A DNA stretch of 64,000 nucleotides, taken from the NCBI RefSeq assembly GCF_010093535.1, contig NW_022985227.1, positions 16,924-80,923 on the forward strand, given 5' to 3'. The stretch comes from Lindgomyces ingoldianus (Eukaryota; Ascomycota; Dothideomycetes; Pleosporales; Lindgomycetaceae). The position numbers were made by a program, and so were the translations under genes. The notes under the pieces are model-generated. The model was given only the letters and a program-made list of their open reading frames with translations, searched no databases and was not told the origin of the DNA. Below, in pieces: positions 49,554 to 60,900 of the stretch (the first letter of the stretch is position 1; each line of letters starts with the position of its first letter).

Positions 49554-50160
49554 TGTTACGGTCTACGGTTGGACCAGCGTAACCCCACCAGCAGTGCTCC
49601 ACAATCTAGCTGGATTGGGGCAGGGCTCGCTTACGGACCAATCGGAGGACACGGAGGCAGCACACCTGCCTGAAGTTATGGAAGAATGCGTCGTCCAATA
49701 GGGGGACGGGCCGCGAGTTCAAGGGAGCTCGAGGAAGCTCGAGGGAGCCTGCAGGAGTCTCCTTGGCGAACTCCTACGAGCTCCCGCCGGCTCCCCTTGG
49801 CGCCCCCCAGCACATGTATATAGTTCTCACATTGAACAACCTTTGGGAGGTGTGTTCAACGTTTAGTTTATTTTATTACATAGACTGAGTAGCATTCAGC
49901 TTTCCGAAGAGCTGTAATACTATTTGTATATCTTGCACCATATATACCTCCAACCCTGTCCAACAAGGACCGTTTGACCCCGGCCTCCCTACTGCCGCAC
50001 ATAGGGCAAACCACGATCCGGTCACTCTTCCTCCCTCCATCAGCCCAATAGCCTGTACGTAGGACTGTACACCCTACCGGATTGGCCCCTACCACCCGTC
50101 CTACTCCTCCCCTAGGAATACCACAAGACCCGAGTGCTTCTCGAAGCAAGGATTGTAACA
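49554..50160 (-). repeat. Complete solo LTR with target duplication GCTGG
   Basis: 607 bases, TGTTACGGTC...GGATTGTAACA, flanked by GCTGG (49549-49553, 50161-50165). It is almost free of RIP and is the best reference for this gypsy family. It contains a GAGCTCGAGG-type direct repeat near 49720-49760. Confidence 0.93.
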
Positions 50161-50334
50161 GCTGGTCGCGCATAGGGCTAGTGCGCGAGGGACTCGAATC
50201 AGAAAAACAAAAGCCGACCAACACAAGTAGAGCAGAAAAAGGATTAATAGATCAACACAATCAATCATCATCCCATACATTATATCCAAACCCATCATTC
50301 ATCTCAGGAAGCCTAGAAACAGTGCTTTAATCTA

Positions 50335-50520
50335 ACAAGCTTACACTTGCTTCTTTACCTTCTTCCTGTCACTACGTGCCCTAACCTCCTTTAGAGCTGT
50401 TAAGCGCAGGCTTTTCTAAATGTAGCTACCTTATTAGCTGCTTAAAGCTTTATAATTTCCTATTACGCTAACACTAGCTTATGCACAATTATTGCTATCC
50501 TTTTTAAGGCTTTTTTTCTA
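50335..50520. repeat. Fragment of a Fot1-like element
   Basis: Matches 35422-35640 of element D (for example CTTCTTCCTGTCACT and GAGCTGTTAAGCG) with an internal deletion. No TIRs. Confidence 0.7.
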
Positions 50521-50617
50521 GAGACATTACCCCTATATAACCCTCTCTATACGTAGAGCTACTTGTAACACAACTAATATCTACTAGACATTGCTGCCTG
50601 CTGCTGTGATCTACTGC

Positions 50618-50790
50618 AGTTTGCTGTAATTTGCTATAGTTTGCTGTAATTTGCCGTATTTTGCCGCAATTTAATATAGTTTACCACAATTTGCTGTAGT
50701 TTACTGCAATTTGCTGTAGTTTACTGCAATTTGCTGTAGTTTACTGTAATTTGCTGTAGTTTACTGCAATTTGCTGTAATTTACTTTATG
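50618..50790 (+). repeat. Short tandem repeat, TTTGCTGTAGTTTACTGCAA-type
   Basis: About eight units of a 20-base repeat (two related 10-base halves, TTTGCTGTAG and TTTACTGCAA) with scattered transitions. Confidence 0.85.
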
Positions 50791-51664
50791 CATTTCTTAA
50801 CACTAGTAGGTAATCTCTTACTAACATCTCTAGGCATTAGCCTATTATATTTAAACAGTAGTTAAAGAAGCTAAACTAGCAGTTATGCAAGCAAAACAGC
50901 TTATTAAGGTATTACATCTACTACATTAATCTTTGCAGCGATAGAGAGGCAGAGGCAGAGGCAGAGGCAGCGCTAGAGCTCCCTAGCACTCTAAGAAATT
51001 CCTGCAGAGGCAACAAACTACACAAGCTGCAGCTCTACAACTAGGGCTTTAATGCTAAAACAATTAAATTAAAGATATTAGGTAGCAGTATTAGGCATAG
51101 CGTAGCAGTATTAGGCAGTAAAAGGAACAGACACAACGTGTAACAAAGTAGGCACAGTTAACTACATAGCCTTCTCTTGCTTATAGACGTTTAGGCTAGA
51201 CTAGAGACAACTGCTAGTGCTAGTGCTAGCCCTAGCATTATCTATATATATATTATACTATGCTAGAATACTTAGCTTAAGTATTCCCGTGCGTACCTTT
51301 TAGTATAGTAAGGAAAGTTGCATAGTATTAGCTTAGCAGGCAGGGCGTCTATCTTATTACACAACGCTAGAGACCGCAAGGTGCAAAGGGGAGGATATAA
51401 GAGGTATTAAGCAGAAAACACAGGTTATAGAGAGGGAATGCAGGATAGGGGGGTAACAAGAGAGAGTAAACCTTAGGGTTAGAGGCAGAGGTACAGAGGC
51501 CAAGGAGCCTATATACCCTATGCTAAGCCCTTAGGGTACTTAGGGGTTAGATAGCTGTAACATAACTGTAACAAAGGAAGACTATTTTAAGGGCACAAAC
51601 GCGTTAAGAGCTAGAGCTAACTATTATTTACTTTTTTAGCTATATTAGTGTGTTAGTAATTATG

Positions 51665-51892
51665 TAAAGCTATGTAAGGCACTAGAGACATAAGGAACTG
51701 CATTAAATATAGTGCTAGAGGAGTCCTTTACAGGAGACTATATATATGCAAAATAATTAGGTGAGTCTTAGCAACAGACTATGCTAAGATGCATACGACT
51801 ATAGTGCTAACGCATCTAACTATTGTGTAACAACACATCTAACTATTATGCAACTATAGTAATAACACATCTAAGTGTTACCACTGCAAACA
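51665..51892 (+). repeat. RIP-mutated copy of the repeat at 16541-16764
   Basis: Colinear with 16541-16764 and ending CACTGCAAACA. Nearly all differences are C-to-T or G-to-A, such as GACGACACATCC to AACAACACATCT. Confidence 0.85.
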
Positions 51893-52263
51893 GATTAGTT
51901 ACATGCTATAGTTAAATGTTATTATTATATGTCTATTACTTGTCTAATACTACTTTGCTAAGCATTATGCTGTAACTATTCTTTAACCTAGACAACCTAC
52001 TTTAATACGCTAACTATTACTATTACGTAAGAACAGCACAGGGACCTAGCGTCGCACACATAGGCCTAGTGTTGCGCCTGTGTTTCAGACAAGCAGCCTA
52101 AGACACTTAGCGCCTAAGCTCTCTATAAGCCTCTTATAGTTAATAGACTTGCTTCTTATTGCTCTCTAATTAGTAGTTGCAACAATTACTCTATGTAAAG
52201 ATAGGATAGTAAGTAGCACAAATAGCACTAAGAGCAAGCTTTCAGAGAAAGATAGGAGTGTAT

Positions 52264-52394
52264 TGTAAGAGAGACAAATCGCTGCCAAGCTTCGCTTGTC
52301 AGGATTCATGCTTATATACGAAGCACAGGTCATACGACCTCCAAACAGGTCAGGTGAGGCCATACTGGCCCGTTCTGGGACATCCGGCCTTACA
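52264..52394. repeat. Possible 131-bp LTR-like island
   Basis: An unmutated segment with inverted ends TGTAAG...CTTACA in otherwise mutated sequence. Flanks (TGTAT and CTCTA) do not form a clear duplication, so identity is uncertain. Confidence 0.35.
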
Positions 52395-53775
52395 CTCTAA
52401 GCAAGCTTTGCTTTTACAGATCATTTATGAACTGTTGTAGTATTTTATATTTAATGCATTTAGACTGCATTACTAATAGATTACTAGCAATCTATGCTTT
52501 GCAAGCTAAAGAATAGCGTTATCCTAATATCTACTCTAGGTAGTAAGCATATTTTAATAGTAAAGAAGCTTTACCATGCTCTAGATTTTCTAGAGTACCT
52601 AAAGTTAAGTAAAGATAGTGTTGCTTATCTTGTCTAAACCTCTAGCCTAAATAAAAAGCAATACAAACTAGTTTAAGAAAATATTAGTAATCTATTCTTA
52701 GTAAGTTTATAATGCATTACTAACATATTAAATTTAATTCTACTATAAACTTAATTAAAAAGGCCCTTTAAAAAACTAACTCTTTAACAACATTTAATGC
52801 TAAAGATATAATTAGTAGTGCACTAGTGTTAAATATTGCAAGTATCTTACTCTATCTATATATAACATAACATACACCTCTTTACAGCCTAAGGACTAGG
52901 AAAGAATTTAAAATTAATAAAAAACTTATAATTTATTTACTATTTAAGCGCAGGTAAATAAGTTTATAATGCATTAATAATATATTTAGAATTTATTAAA
53001 CTTACTATTATAGTTAGTATCTTACTTAAAAGAGTATGTTCTAGAAAGAAAAGGCATGTAGATAAAAAGCAAGAAATAATACTTATAAGCTTATATTTAG
53101 AGAGTTGCTAAAGCAGGTAAATATAGTAAAATACATTATTAACATATTTTTAATGCATTATACTAGACTATTACTAATATACTAATTTAATACATTACTT
53201 ATGTTAATTATATAGGCTAGCGTTAGAATAGACACTACTTTAAAACTATACTAGTAAACCTTTAGTTAGAGCTTAAATTCTTAGTAGGATAGTTTAGTAA
53301 TAAAAAACTAAAAATCTAGTATAAGCAACTAGTGTTTTGTTATAAAGCAAAATTAGTTAAAAAAACACATTATAGTAATATATCTTTAATAAGTTCTAAA
53401 TATATTACTAATTTATTAGAGGTTAACTACTGTTAAGAAGCTAGCTAAATGCTTTACGCTACTTATAAAGTTACATATAATATATTTCTTCTAAAAAATT
53501 ATACATAGTGTAAGTATATTCTTTTTACCTTTTATAGAACACATACACACTTTTTACTACTAGTAAAACAAACACTATAAAAGCTAATTAATAAATTAAT
53601 TGTTATAATTAAATAAATTAATAATTTAACACTAATAATAAGTAAGTAATAAAAAAAAATTATTAATGCATTGCTAATATATTAAACAGACTTCTATAGA
53701 ACTCTACTCTCTATAAGTTTTGCCTATAACACTAAAGTAAATTATTAATTAATGTTTACTAAAGTTTTGCTAATA

Positions 53776-54875
53776 ACGTACTTCATAGGCGAGTTGCTTA
53801 CACACCTAAGTTGCTTACTTTTGCTAAGACCCTACTAAACTACTCTTTCTACACTAATGCATTCCTTACAACACTACTTAGACGCGCTAAAAGAACATTA
53901 GATACAGCTTATGCTCTAAGCTTTTAAATAAAACATAAAACTCTTAAAGAAATGTGCTATAGCTATGTGCAAAGTTTTATAAAAAATAATAAATAACTAT
54001 AGCGCTAGATAACCTTTATAAGCTAATTCTACAGCTAAATTACAGAGGCTAGGTAATAAAAAGGAGTAAGTAATTGTTAAGACTATACTTAAGCTATATG
54101 CGTAAGGAATTTCCCCTTAGATAGCATTTATAGCTAATATAGCTAATTCTTTGCGCGCTAAGCGTAATCTAGGCTATGTTTACATAAACTAGCCTAGTAT
54201 GTTTGTAAAGCGTTATTTAGAGCTTAAAGTAAAGTTTTAAGCGCAAGTATAGTTAAAAGATATCTAGCTAATTATAAACTCTATCTTGCTAAAGTTGTAT
54301 GTGTTATTATTTTAGATGCTATACTTAGCTTTAATATTCTCTACAAGGCTAAACCTGCCCTAAATTACCCTAGGACTCTAGTAGAGAGCTCTCTTATAGT
54401 TATACTTACGCTTAAATGTTACTTTAAGCTCTAAATAACGCTTTACAAATGTACTAGGCTAGTTTATGTAAACATAGCCTAGATTATGCTTAGCGCGTAA
54501 AGAATTAGCTATATTAGCTATAAATACTATCTAAGAGGAAATTCCTTGCGCATATAGCTTAAGTATAGTCTTAATAATCACCTGCTCCTTTTTATTGCCT
54601 AGCCTTTATAATTTAGCTGTAGAATTAGCTTGTAAAGGTTATCTAGCGCTATAGTTATTTATTATCTTTTATAAAACTTTACACATAGCTATAGCACATT
54701 TCTTTAAGAGTTTTATGTTTTATTTAAAAGCTTAAAGTGTAAGCTGTATCTAACATTCTTTTAGCGCGTCTAAGTAGTGTTATAGGGAATGCATTAGTGT
54801 AGGAAGGGTGGTTTAGTAGGGTCTTAGCAAAAGTAAGCAACTCAGGTGTGTGAGCAACTCGCCTATGAAGTACGT
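53776..54875. mobile_element. 1.1-kb Fot1-derived fold-back element E
   Basis: Two arms of about 500 bases are inverted copies of the same Fot1 end around a ~130-base centre that matches transposase sequence of element D near 36430-36540. TIRs (ACGTACTTCATAGGCGAG) are flanked by TA (53774-53775, 54876-54877). MULE copy 2 has the empty site near 61015, reading ACTAATATAGATA. It has no coding capacity and could only be moved by a relative. Confidence 0.9.
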
Positions 54876-57800
54876 TATAGATAAAATATTAGCTCTTATT
54901 TATAAATAATAACTTCTTTTTTACCTAGAAAAGTAAAATATTGCAGGTGTTAAGCATAAGTATTATACTTAGCATCTTAGAAACATAAATGCTGTAAGTA
55001 TAAAGCATTATTAATATATTAATAAGTTATTAATAATTTATTATAGTATATTTAGCAAATCTATAATAATAGTGTAAATATACTTATTTTTTATTTCTTT
55101 AAACAGTAGATAGAGCTGTTATTATAGCTAGAATCTTATAAATATAATATAAGGTTTAAAAGACTTTATAACATAGATAAAAAAAAGATTATATTTATAA
55201 CATTTTTATAAAAGTATAGTAAAAGTATGTAAAGTTAAACCTATTTCTAATATATTTAAAATGTAATTTTAATAAAATAGTAATAACACTTACTTAGGTG
55301 TTTATTAACTAAGAATTTATTATTTTATATATAAAAATGTTTTTAATGTTTTTTTTTACTATTTTAAAATTTTTTTAGGTTTCTATCTACTAGTTCTATA
55401 TCTACTAAGAGGGTTTTAGAGTTATAGTAATAGATATAGATATAAAGTAGATGCTAGGTATACCTAACCTATTATATTCTAAATGCATTACTAATATATT
55501 AGGATTTTCTTACTATTTTGTAAGCATAGATCTACAGCACTAAGAGTAGTAGTAGTATACTAAGAATTTAATTATTTACTGCATAATTTACTTCTAACAT
55601 AGTATAAAACATATTATTAAAAAAGAAACTTAACAGCTAACATCCTTATAGCATTAAATAATGTCCCTTTAACACTACTAGTCTACTAAGAAGTATTATG
55701 CTTTATATAATTTACTTATTAATAGTAAAGTATTTATAATTTATTATTAATTTATTACTAATTTATTAAGACCTAAATGTAACTAAGCAAGTCTAAGACT
55801 AGGTAAGACGTAAACGCTATCCTGTTATAGCTAGTAGAGTAAATAAGTACTGTTCTAGCATAGATCTAGCTGTCTAAGATAGAACAAGACAGAATATAAA
55901 TGCTATAGAGGAGACTTACTATAAGTTAAACTTTATAAGCAAGTAGTTGTCCCTTCTTTAAGTAATTTATTAGTAAGTAATTTTAATATATTATTAATAT
56001 ATTACTAACTTTAATAGTGCTAAGATTTTTAACTAATAAAATTACTAATAAAAAGCTGTTAGAACTTAGTATAGAATTAACTATATATATAAATCTACTA
56101 CTTTTAGCTATAAGTATAAGAAAGTAAATTATAAAAAAAGTAAGTATTACTTTAATTTATTATTAATGCGTTACTAATGTGTTATTTTTTAAAAGCACTT
56201 TTTAAAAAGAAACTTATAACCTATAATTAAAAGCATTAATAATTATCTTTAAATAAAAATAATAACTTTTTTAACTTCTTATCTAACACCTCTTTGTTTA
56301 GAGTAATAAGTAATAGATTATAGTTATAAAAAAAAATATTTAAAAAAGATAAAAAAGTAATTTATAACTTATTACTAATAAGTTAAGAATAAATTAATAA
56401 TAATTTAAATTAAGTACTTTACTTCTTTAATAAGTGTTTTTTTAGAATTATTTTAACTAGGCGTAAACTATAAGTTAAAAGTAAGATAATATAAAAAAAT
56501 AAAAAAAAGCTAAACTATTATTAAAAAAAAAGCAGGTAAGAGCTTTTAGGCTATAAAATAAGTAGTTAGAATTAGATTTATAAAAGAGAAAAATAAAGTT
56601 ATAAATAAAAGTCTAGTAACAATGTATTAATAATGCATTATTAGAATACTAAAAAACTACATTTTTATTTCTTTATGTAGTTATAACTAATTAAGAATAC
56701 ATTTTTAATGCATTTAAAAAAACCTAAACTTAAACTTTATTTTTATTTTTATTTTTATTTTTAACTTTTTTTATAACTTATTTTTTATTTTTTTTAAGAA
56801 AATTATCTATAAACTTAGCCTACACTAGGCAGTTAGTATTTTTACTTATAGTAAAGACATTAGCAGGACACGCTATTAATAAATTAGTAATGCATTATTT
56901 AAGTATTAGTATATACTTACTTTTATACTTTGCAGTAAGGCATATAGTGTAATGCTTACTCTTTACTTTAGCTTTTAAGCAAGTGTAAAAAAAGTTAACT
57001 TATAAATATTATAATAAAGTCTTAATATATTTATAATGCTTTAAATATTATTTACTTTACTTTTATTTTTTTTAGTTTTATTAATAAAGACATAAAAGTA
57101 ATATTTATAAGGCTTTAAAATAGAAAAACTTTTAGTAAAAGTCTCTAATATTAATTTATTAGTAAAAAACTATTTTAAAAAATTAGATAGTTTTTACTAA
57201 AGCTAGTAATATTTTTATTAAAGTTATATATTTAGTTTTAGGCTTATAAAAAATTATTATAAAACTCTAAAGTTAATGCATTAGTAATAAATTAAAAATA
57301 TATTACTATAAAACTTTTACTTTTAATAGCCTTTAACTTCTTTAAACTAAGTGTACTAGTGTAAGGCTTTACTAGCTACACTTTATAAGCTTTAACATGC
57401 GCGTGTAAATTACTATTAGTAAAAAAAAGTGTCTAATATATTAGTAATAAATTAAAAATTAATTATAATAATGTTTTACTTTTTAATTATAAAACTTTAC
57501 TTTTACACTTTTATTTTTGTTCTCTGTAAGATTTAAGCAGTAAAAAAGTTTACCTAGAGTAATTTTAACCTAGCTTTTATTCTAATGCATTATTAATACA
57601 TTAGTAATACATTAACTTACTTAGCTTTACTTATATTTTTTTTTATAGCTTAAAAGTGCTAGAATAAGTTTTTAAGCTAGCATATTTAACATACGCAGCT
57701 TAAAGTAGTAAGATATAGCGTTTCTAATACCTAAGAATAACTTACCTTATTTATAAAAGACATTTTAAATATATTATTAATAAATTTATAGCAATAAAGT

Positions 57801-57913
57801 TAGGTAAGGTTGCTTAGATAATTTTGCAGGTTAGGCAAGATTTGTGCGACTAAGCGCACTGACCATGCCGGGTCGGCTTGGCAAGCCGATCAGGTCAGCC
57901 CACCTGTAGTCTC

Positions 57914-57970
57914 AGTAGGAGGGCGGGCCACGAATCCTGACGAGTCGAACGAGTCGAACAAGTTGGCAGT
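57914..57970. other. LTR-derived spacer between the two MULE-type copies
   Basis: It contains the right target duplication of copy 1 (AGTAGGAGGG), 38 bases of LTR sequence (CGGGCC...GTCGAACAA) and the left target duplication of copy 2 (GTTGGCAGT, 57962-57970). It is too short and of the wrong sequence to be the loop of a single palindromic element. Confidence 0.75.
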
Positions 57971-60900
57971 GAGACTACAGGTGGGCTGACCTGATCGGCT
58001 TGCCAAGCCGACCCGGCATGGTCAGTGCGCTTAGTCGCACAAATCTTGTCTAACCTGCAAAATTATCTAAGTAACCTTACTTAACCTTATTACTATAAAT
58101 TTATTAATAATATATTTAAAATGTCTTTTATAAATAAAGCAAGTTATTCTTAGGCATTAAAAACACTATATCTTACTACTTTAGGCTATGTATGTTAAAT
58201 ATGCTAGCTTAAAAACTTGTCCTAGCACCTTTAAGCTGTAAAAGAAAAATGTAAGTAAAGCTAAGCAGGTTAATATATTACTAATGTATTAATAATGCAT
58301 TAGAATAAAAGCTAGGTTAAAATTACTCTAGGTAAACTTTTTTACTACTTAAATCTTACAGAGGTTAAAGATAAAAGTATAGAAGTAAAGTTTTATAATT
58401 AAAAAGTAAAATATTTTTATAATTAATTTTTAATTTATTACTAATATATTAGACATTTTTCTTTACTAATAGGTATTTACACGCGCATGTTAAAGCTTAT
58501 AAAGTGTAGCTAGTAAAGCCTTACGCTAGTACACTTAGTCTAAAGAAGTTAAGGGCTGTTAAAAGTTAGAGTTTTATAGTAATGTATTTTTAATTTATTA
58601 CTAATGCATTAACTTTAGAGTTCTATAATAATCTTTTATAAGCCTAAAACTAAATATATAACCTTAATAAAAATGTTGCTAGCTTTAGTAAAAACTATAT
58701 AATTTTTTAAAATAGTTTTTTACTAATAAATTAATATTAAAGACTTCTACTAAAAGTTTTTTTATTCTAAAGCCCTATAAATGTTGCCCTTACGTCTCTA
58801 TTAATAAGACTAAAAAGAATAAAAGTAAGGTAAATAATATTTAATACATTATAAATACATTAAGACTTTATTAAAATATCTATAAGTTAACTTTTCTTAC
58901 ACTTGCTTAAAAGCTAGAGTAAAAAGTAAGTGTTATACTACATGCCTTACTATAAAGTGTAAAAGTAAGTATATGCTAATACTTTAATAATATATTGCTA
59001 ATTTATTTATAGCCTGTCCTACTAATGTTTTTACTATAAGTAGAGATACTAACTGCCTAGTATAGGCTAAGTTTATAGATAATTTTTCTAAAAAAAATAA
59101 AAAATAAGTTATAAAAAAAGTTAAAGATAAAAATAAAAATAAAAATAAAGTTTAAGTCTAGGTTTTTTTAAATGCATTAAAAATGCATTCTTAATTAGTT
59201 ATAACTATATAAAGGAATAAAAATATAGTTTTTTAGTATCTTAATAAGGCATTATTAATACATTATTACTAGACTTTTATCTATAACTTTATTCTTCTCT
59301 TCTGCAAATTTAATTCTAACTGCTTATTCTATAGCCTAAAAGCCCTTACCTACTTCTTTTTTAATAATAGTTTAGCCTTTTTTCTTTATTTTTTTATATT
59401 ATTTTACTTTTAACTTATAGTTTACGCCTAGTTAAAATAATTCTAAAAAAACACTTATTAAAAAAGTAAAGTACTTAATTTAAATTATTAGTAATCTATT
59501 TTTAACTTATTAGTAATAAGTTATAAATTACTTTTTTATCTCTTTTAAATATTTTTTTCTTTATAACTGTAATCTATTACTTATTACTCTAAATAAAAAG
59601 GCGTTAGATAGAAAGTTAAAGAAGTTATTATTTTTATTTAAAAATAATTATTAACACTTTTAATTACATGTTATAAGTTTTTTTTTAAAAAGTGCTTCTA
59701 AAGAATAACATATTAGTAATGCATTAATAATAAATTAAAGTAATACTTACTTTTTCTATAATTTACTTCCTTATACCTATAGCTAAGAGCAGTAGATCTG
59801 TATGTATAGCTAATTCTATACTAAGTTCTAACAGCTTTTTATTAGTAATCTTATTAGTTAAAAATTTTAGCACTATTAAAGTTAGTAATATATTAATAAT
59901 ATATTAAAATTACTTACTAATAAATTACTTAAAGAAGGGGTAACTGCCTGCTTATAGAGTTTAACTTATAGTAAGTCTCCTCTATAGCATTTATATTCTG
60001 TCTTGTTCTATCTTAGACAGCTAGATCTATGCTAGAACAGTACTTATTTACTCTACTAGCTATAACAGGATAGCGTTTGTGTCTTGCCTAGTCTTAGACC
60101 TGCTTAGTTACATTTAGGTCTTAATAAATTAGTAATAAATTAATAATAAATTATAAATACTTTACTATTAATAAGTAAATTACATAAAGCATAATACTTT
60201 TTAGTAGACTAGTAGTGTTAGAGAGACATTATCTAATACTATAAGAATGTTAGCTATTAAGTTCCTTTTCTAATAATATGTTTTATACTATATTAGAAGT
60301 AAATTATGTAGTAAATAATTAAATTCTTAGCATACTACTACTACTCTTAGTGCTGTAAATCTATGCTTATAAGATAGTAAGAAAATCCTAATATATTAGT
60401 AATGCATTTAGAATGTAATAAGTTAGGTATACCTAGCATCTGCTTTATATCTATATCTATTACTATAACTCTAAAACCCTCTTAGTAGATATAAAACTAG
60501 TAAATAGAAACCTAAAGAATTCTTAAAATAGTAAAAAAAAACATTAAAAACATTCTTTTATATAAGATAATAGATTTTTAGTTAATAAACACTTAAGTAA
60601 GTGTTATTACTATTTTATTAAAATTATATTTTAAATATATTAAAAATAGGTTTAACTTTACATACCTTTACTATGCTTTTATAAGAATGTTATAAATATA
60701 ATTTTTTTTATTTATGTTATAGAGTCTTTTAAACCTTATATTATATTTATAAGATTCTAGCTGTAATAACAGCTCTATTTGCTATTTAAAGAAATAAAAA
60801 ATAAGTATATTTACACTGTTATTATAAATTTGCTAAATATACTATAATAAATTATTAATAACTTATTAATGTATTAATAATGCTTTATACTTATAGCATT

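Larger units (their letters stand above)
49106..52440. mobile_element. Composite 3.3-kb insertion in MULE copy 1, ends uncertain
   Basis: MULE copy 2 is continuous across the equivalent site (about 62340-62346). The block starts near a hairpin (GCAGAGCTTGCTCTGC) and ends ...ACTGTTGTAG; a similar AAGCAAGCTTTGCTT lies near its right end. Flanking TATTA and TATTT may be a degraded target duplication. It includes the N gap, a solo LTR, a Fot1 fragment, a tandem repeat and a mutated interspersed repeat, so it is itself a mosaic. Confidence 0.55.
35028..57913 (+). mobile_element. Mutator-like (MULE-type) element, copy 1, with three insertions
   Basis: It runs from CAGGGCGCAGCCCAGCTGACC to ...CCACCTGTAGTCT(C). 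It is flanked by AGTAGGAGGG (35018-35027 and 57914-57923), extendable to 11 bases. Removing the Fot1 element 35197-48865, the ~3.3-kb block 49106-52440 and the fold-back element 53776-54875, each with its duplication, leaves about 4.78 kb, equal to copy 2. The ends share GCTGACCTG at the same offset and GCTTGCCAAGCC-like words, so the TIRs are imperfect. The interior is extremely AT-rich and no transposase was recognised. The MULE assignment rests on target duplication length. Confidence 0.7.

Noticed and set aside
49104..49701. Long frames crossing 49174-49418
   Set aside because: They exist only because N codons are not stops; the rest is non-coding repeat and LTR.
50618..50790. CRISPR-like regular repeat
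   Set aside because: Units are directly adjacent without unique spacers, in a eukaryotic repeat tract.
49106..52440. Helitron
   Set aside because: A terminal hairpin is present, but a 5' TC end, a CTRR end at the right distance and an A/T insertion site could not be shown.
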